From the NCBI GenBank assembly GCA_031267485.1, contig JAIRYY010000330.1:1-8039 (forward strand): a stretch of 8,039 bases of DNA, in the 5' to 3' direction. A program made the position numbers and the translations under genes. This DNA is from Tannerella sp. (lineage in GTDB: Bacteria; Bacteroidota; Bacteroidia; Bacteroidales; Tannerellaceae). How positions within the stretch are numbered: the first letter of the stretch is position 1; every line of letters starts with the position of its first letter. Of the stretch, positions 6,001 through 8,039 are shown piece after piece. A model generated the notes under the pieces. It was not told the DNA's origin. It saw only the letters and a program-made list of their open reading frames with translations, and searched no databases.

Positions 6001-7642
6001 CATAAACCCTCCCGGCATGAAAGCGGTGCAGCAGCGTCAGCGTCGAATCGTAGACGGAGACGTTCCGGTCGCGGCTTCCGGTCCATATCCGCCCCCGCGC
6101 GTCGATGCAAAGCGCCCTTATCTCGTTGTCCGGCAAATCCGCGTCGGCGGGGTTCGGCGTGTAAATGTTAAACCGTTCGCCGGCAAACGTGATGCGCTTC
6201 AGCCGGTCGAGCTGGGCGCTCATCCACAGATTGCCCTGCCGGTCGGCAAACGCGGTGTAGCACCGGTCGTTCGACTTCCACTTGACGGCGTGTCCGGTCG
6301 TGTTGAACGGCACAAGCTGCCGCCGCTCCGTGTCGAACCGGGAAAAGCCGCCTCCCCTGGGATGCACCCACAGGACGCCGCGACGGTCTTCCACGGTGAA
6401 AAACCCCGTCTCCGTGTCAGGCGGCCTCCCCGTCTCGTCCTCCCCGACAAAGTGCTTCAGTTCGCACGTCCGCAGGTCGAACAGCGTGACGCCCGGCGAC
6501 GGATGCGACAGCCACAGAAACCTGCCGCCCGTCATCCGGGCGGATACAACCGTCCTGTCCACAGGTTTGTCGAGCGCAAAACGCTTCATCCCGCCCTCCC
6601 GCCGGTCGACAAAAATGCCGTCCGTATCCGTAACGTACGCCGTGCCGTCCGGCGAACACTGTATCGAAACAACCGCTGCGGACGTTTCCAGCCTCATGCA
6701 GTCCGTTTTGCCGCCGGACAGGGAATACGCGTATACCCTGCCGCTGTCCGCCCCGAACAGCGCCCGCCCGTCCTGCTCCGTCGCCGCATAAAAAGCCCTG
6801 GGGACGTTTTCTTCGCCTGATTTTTCGACCGGTTTTTCGACTGAAGTCTGTGTTGTTTGATTTGCGTGAGATGATTTGGCGGTTTCCTCTCCCTGCCGCT
6901 CTTCGGAACTTTCCGGCATTTCCGGTTCCCGGACGCCTGCGACGGCATACGGGACGGAACCGTGCAGGCGATACAGCCCGCAGTCCGTGAGTAGCCACTC
7001 GTTCGCCTCCGAATCGGCAAACACCGAGAGGATGCGTCCCGGAAGCAAATGGTGATTTATACCCGCAGAACCGCTGCCCGGCGACGGCCCGTACGATTCG
7101 AACGACAGCGACAGGTCGTCCGGACGGGTCTGCGCCCTGAGCGCGTTTCCGCCGGACTGCAGCAGCCACACGCTTCCGCCGGGCAGCGCCGAGATAGACC
7201 GGAAATCATCCGGCGGGTCGCCGTCCGCCCTCACCGCTTCAAAGACTTCCTTTGCCGGATTAAACCGGTAGGCGGTGTAATCATAGCACAGCGTCCACAG
7301 ACAGCCAAACCGGTCCTCATCGACAGACAGCAGCCGGTCATTCGTCAGGCTTTCGGAATCATCCGTCCAGGACTTGTAGTTCTTAAAATCATATCCGTCA
7401 TAGCGATAAAGTCCGCTCCAGGTGGCAAACCACAGCAGCCCCTTGCGGTCCTGTATAATATCGTTCACAAGCCCGTCCTCCATGCCGTTTTTTGCCGAGA
7501 AATAAGTCACGCTGTACTTGTCCGTCCCCGCCGCCGCCGCCGGACGCGCCGCAGCGCCTGTATGTACGCCCATTGCCGCATGTGCGCCCATTACAAACAG
7601 AAATATCAAAAGAGAAAATATGCGTCGGCCTGTATAAAACAT
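3056..7642 (-). CDS. Hybrid two-component system sensor-regulator (HTCS): beta-propeller sensor, histidine kinase, receiver, AraC-type HTH
   Basis: This 1528-residue protein (from the ATG at 7642) combines sensor kinase and response regulator. A signal peptide (1-22, FSLLIFLFVMGAHA) precedes periplasmic two-component-regulator propeller repeats (about 44-815, recurrent GLxND...DxxGxLW and GGGL), then a Y_Y_Y domain (about 825-930) and a membrane span (about 940-962). In the cytoplasm: HisKA with H988 in FFTDVSHELRTPL; HATPase with N1101/N1105, DQGIG (1133-1137) and STGIGLSL; receiver with E1238/D1239, phospho-acceptor D1281 (TDIMMP), T1311 and K1333; AraC HTH (about 1420-1525) ending GYNDPHYFSNSFKAFWGMTCTEY. 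Nothing catalytic is missing. HTCS proteins bind oligosaccharides in the periplasm and activate polysaccharide-utilisation genes; the adjacent GH28 suggests a pectic ligand (inference). A TTG at 7657 would add five residues, but ATG fits the promoter better. Odd features are a low-complexity insert at 241-282 and a repeat-bearing linker at 1351-1415. Confidence 0.93.
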   Translation of the reverse strand: MFYTGRRIFSLLIFLFVMGAHAAMGVHTGAAARPAAAAGTDKYSVTYFSAKNGMEDGLVNDIIQDRKGLLWFATWSGLYRYDGYDFKNYKSWTDDSESLTNDRLLSVDEDRFGCLWTLCYDYTAYRFNPAKEVFEAVRADGDPPDDFRSISALPGGSVWLLQSGGNALRAQTRPDDLSLSFESYGPSPGSGSAGINHHLLPGRILSVFADSEANEWLLTDCGLYRLHGSVPYAVAGVREPEMPESSEERQGEETAKSSHANQTTQTSVEKPVEKSGEENVPRAFYAATEQDGRALFGADSGRVYAYSLSGGKTDCMRLETSAAVVSIQCSPDGTAYVTDTDGIFVDRREGGMKRFALDKPVDRTVVSARMTGGRFLWLSHPSPGVTLFDLRTCELKHFVGEDETGRPPDTETGFFTVEDRRGVLWVHPRGGGFSRFDTERRQLVPFNTTGHAVKWKSNDRCYTAFADRQGNLWMSAQLDRLKRITFAGERFNIYTPNPADADLPDNEIRALCIDARGRIWTGSRDRNVSVYDSTLTLLHRFHAGRVYAIMQDADGVFWLSTKGDGLLRAVEKAGGGYRLDAFTNAPGDSRSLSSDNVYCVLQDSLGRMWAATYGGGLNLMERQPDGTARFINSSNGLKNYPAERFGKVRHITQDRDGRIWVSTTAGILHFDGSRRPEDIVFHSITRGENGLSNNDVHMVKCTPDGRTYAITYGGGLNELLPDGAGGFRCRPFTQQDGLISDIIYSIQDDRRGGLWLATGGGPVRYVSAGEYIQYPDEHITFNMHFSEGAGAAGRENIYFGTNRGLLYFNPEKTGGENYVPRMFISSVWVDNEELTPGKRLPAIADDVRQIVLPPNNRSLRIVFSALDMTDTEYIKYAFMLEGFDREYRHTDGGREANYTNLPPGKYLFRVKSTNGEGVWLENGKTLPVEVLPSFAETPYADFLILLLILCIILASVYIHTVFYRMKQRIKNEELMAQLKQDFFTDVSHELRTPLTLISGPLEFILRNEPLSENMRNMLGIIKKNSDRMQRLVGQILDFSKIRENKMRLRVQRRDIVAFAGDVAGSFAPLAEERNISLVFRTECRRCDLWFDTDKIEKVLFNLLSNAFTFTPDGKSIQALIEEKEDRVVVKISDQGIGIPEDGRERIFNRFDNLVQKNVHAPASTGIGLSLVKELVELHHGRVSVESAVGRGSVFSFWLPKGKAHYSPDVEYVQDSPPEFREAPDGGEREPLPLMLIVEDNSDLRAFIRQVFQDKFRIVEANDGNDGLNKAYAFVPDIIITDIMMPKKDGLRMLNELKEDERTSHIPAVVLTARSNIECVLGGIRAGADDYIVKPFRVSYLQAKIDNILARMKRMQAYYSSRKTAGDSGGRNGASAGDSASAFAATASASAEDVAGGRNGASAAAPGEDAAGEADIFRLSEKDEDFLSKLNEIIERNMDNAELSVDYIVSNFSLSRTNFFNKLKSLTGLSPIACIKGARMRKAAELIREKRYTMSEIAYMVGYNDPHYFSNSFKAFWGMTCTEYARSQS
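3440..3541 (-). repeat. In-frame direct repeat in the HTCS receiver-HTH linker
   Basis: Bases 3440-3460 and 3521-3541 match at 20 of 21 positions, offset by 81 bases (27 codons), so the frame is kept. They encode two copies of GGRNGASA (residues 1368-1375 and 1395-1402) in an Ala/Gly/Ser-rich stretch. A shorter 12-base repeat GCTGTCGCCGGC recurs at 3509-3520 and 3542-3553. This looks like replication slippage in GC-rich codons, lengthening a flexible linker. Confidence 0.75.
6797..6922 (-). other. Low-complexity charged insert within the HTCS periplasmic propeller
   Basis: Residues about 241-282 (EMPESSEERQGEETAKSSHA, then a Thr/Gln-rich part and SVEKPVEKSGEE) are rich in Glu, Ser, Thr and Lys and lack propeller-blade signatures. 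They interrupt the blade pattern between GLYRLHG and RAFYAATEQDGRALFG. The underlying bases are more AT-rich than the flanking gene. A disordered surface loop between blades is the simplest reading. Confidence 0.5.
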
Positions 7643-7646
7643 AAGT

Positions 7647-7709
7647 GAGTCAAACAATTCGTTAAATATTGCAGGACAAATATAATCATTTTTTGACTCT
7701 ATAACGAAT
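7647..7709. promoter_or_regulatory. Candidate operator: two 8-base modules repeated in swapped order around the HTCS promoter
   Basis: On the plus strand GAGTCAAA (7647-7654) and ATTCGTTA (7657-7664) stand two bases apart in the HTCS leader. Their exact reverse complements TTTGACTC (7692-7699) and TAACGAAT (7702-7709), also two bases apart, overlap the -33 side. Both inverted pairs have a 45-base offset, and the -7 box lies between them. The layout suggests binding sites flanking the promoter, perhaps for autoregulation. The binding protein is unknown. Confidence 0.5.
7677..7708 (-). promoter_or_regulatory. Bacteroides-type promoter of the HTCS gene
   Basis: On the minus strand the -7 box is TATATTTG (7677-7684), a full match to TAnnTTTG. 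TTCG (7705-7708), one mismatch from TTTG, lies 20 bases upstream. Transcription would start near 7670, leaving about 28 bases before the ATG at 7642. The alternative TTG at 7657 would have a leader of only about 13 bases, which favours the ATG. Confidence 0.7.
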
Positions 7710-7729
7710 CGTGTACGTAATTTTGTTCA
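7685..7729 (-). repeat. GTTATAGAG motif, copy 3 (45 bp, overlaps the HTCS promoter)
   Basis: Read on the minus strand, this is the partner of 1246-1291: TGAACAAAAT, five diverged bases, ACACGATTCGTTATAGAG, then CAAAAAATGAT with one base fewer. It covers the -33 box and most of the spacer of the HTCS promoter, with the same orientation to its gene as copies 1 and 2 have to theirs. The overlap with a promoter favours a regulatory role, but a repeat terminus that happens to supply the promoter is not excluded. Confidence 0.75.
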
Positions 7730-7805
7730 TTGCCAGCCTCCCCCGCCTCCATACGAACATCCCGCACAGACGCGCACGACGCGATTGCCATGATGTGGTG
7801 TGCAC

Positions 7806-7913
7806 CGTCATGGCGGTCACATTCTTTAACGACGAAGCAATTCAGGCACATGCGGCAAAGACGAGTGCCGCGTCGCCGCCTGTGCCCGGATTGCTTCGTT
7901 CCTTACAATGACG
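7806..7913. repeat. GAAGCAATC-family palindromic repeat, unit 4
   Basis: The left arm begins CGTCATGGCGG and continues ACGACGAAGCAATTCAGGCA. The right arm is TGTGCCCGGATTGCTTCGTT, then CCTTACAATGACG. It is related to unit 3 (1091-1201), sharing CCGCCGCCTGTG before the right arm, but has more mismatches. It lies about 20 bases beyond the stop of the minus-strand gene to its right and about 75 bases upstream of HTCS motif copy 3. It could act as a 3' stem-loop for that gene. Between 7730 and 7805 nothing else is recognised. Confidence 0.75.
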
Positions 7914-7933
7914 TTGTCCTAACAAGCACATAA

Positions 7934-8039
7934 TCAAGCTGTTTTTTTGAGATCATAACCAAGTTTCCGCGCCATTTTATGCAGCCGTCGAATATCCCTG
8001 TCGGTTTGATTTTGGATTCGCCGGGCTGCGATTTGTGGG
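7934..8039 (-). CDS. C-terminal end of an unidentified protein, possibly a transposase (partial)
   Basis: The reverse strand is open from the right window edge to a TGA at 7934-7936, giving 34 residues ending RRLHKMARKLGYDLKKTA. The tail is strongly basic, with an R-x-x-R-R-L-H-K-M-A-R-K-L-G-Y pattern. Such basic tails occur at the ends of several insertion-sequence transposases, but the family cannot be named from this stub. Of the three reverse frames this one looks most protein-like, but the evidence is thin. The palindromic unit at 7806-7913 follows the stop directly. Confidence 0.45.
   Translation of the reverse strand, partial: PQIAARRIQNQTDRDIRRLHKMARKLGYDLKKTA

Noticed and set aside
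4031..6820. 929-codon open frame on the plus strand, antisense to the HTCS gene
   Set aside because: The opposite strand encodes a complete HTCS with every catalytic motif. The antisense product is rich in Arg, Pro, His and Val and shows no domain pattern. Long antisense frames are expected in GC-rich coding DNA.
7711..7933. Overlapping 66-67-codon plus-strand frames in the right intergenic region
   Set aside because: They run through palindromic unit 4 and the HTCS promoter with Arg/His-rich composition and no start signals.

Overview
The window looks like chromosome of a fairly GC-rich member of the Bacteroidales (Bacteroidota). Three things point there: a hybrid two-component system (HTCS), a regulator type characteristic of this order; promoter elements of the Bacteroides form TAnnTTTG, with a TTTG-like -33 box about 20 bases upstream; and AT-rich leaders without Shine-Dalgarno sequences. 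The genus cannot be resolved from the sequence alone.

Layout. Positions 1-695 (minus strand, cut by the left edge) encode an Rpn-family PD-(D/E)XK nuclease/putative transposase with a near-perfect Bacteroides promoter. From 696 to 1641 there is no credible gene. That gap is packed with repeats: three units of a GAAGCAATC/GATTGCTTC palindromic family (890-1201), two copies of a GTTATAGAG-containing motif (825-847 and 1246-1291), and a 170-bp nested-palindrome element with perfect 13-bp terminal inverted repeats (1314-1483). The promoter of the next gene follows. Positions 1642-3048 (plus) encode a secreted GH28 polygalacturonase-type glycosidase with all its catalytic motifs. Positions 3056-7642 (minus) encode a complete HTCS: signal peptide, two-component-regulator beta-propellers, Y_Y_Y domain, one membrane span, histidine kinase, receiver and AraC-type DNA-binding domain. 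The two genes converge with only 7 bases between their stop codons. To the right are the HTCS promoter, a third motif copy (7685-7729), a fourth palindromic unit (7806-7913) and the 3' end of an unidentified minus-strand gene (7934-8039) with a basic C-terminus.

Working model. The HTCS senses a periplasmic glycan fragment and directly controls glycan-degradation genes. The adjacent GH28 suggests a pectic ligand (galacturonan or rhamnogalacturonan). No SusC/SusD pair is in the window, so this is either the edge of a polysaccharide utilisation locus or a lone enzyme-regulator pair.

The least-explained signal lies between the genes. A 46-bp sequence upstream of GH28 recurs (41 identical positions) across the -33 region of the HTCS promoter, in the same orientation relative to the downstream gene. 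A shorter third copy lies upstream of the Rpn promoter. Around the HTCS promoter the two 8-base modules of this motif recur a second time in swapped order. This may be a shared operator or a mobile repeat terminus; the sequence alone does not decide.
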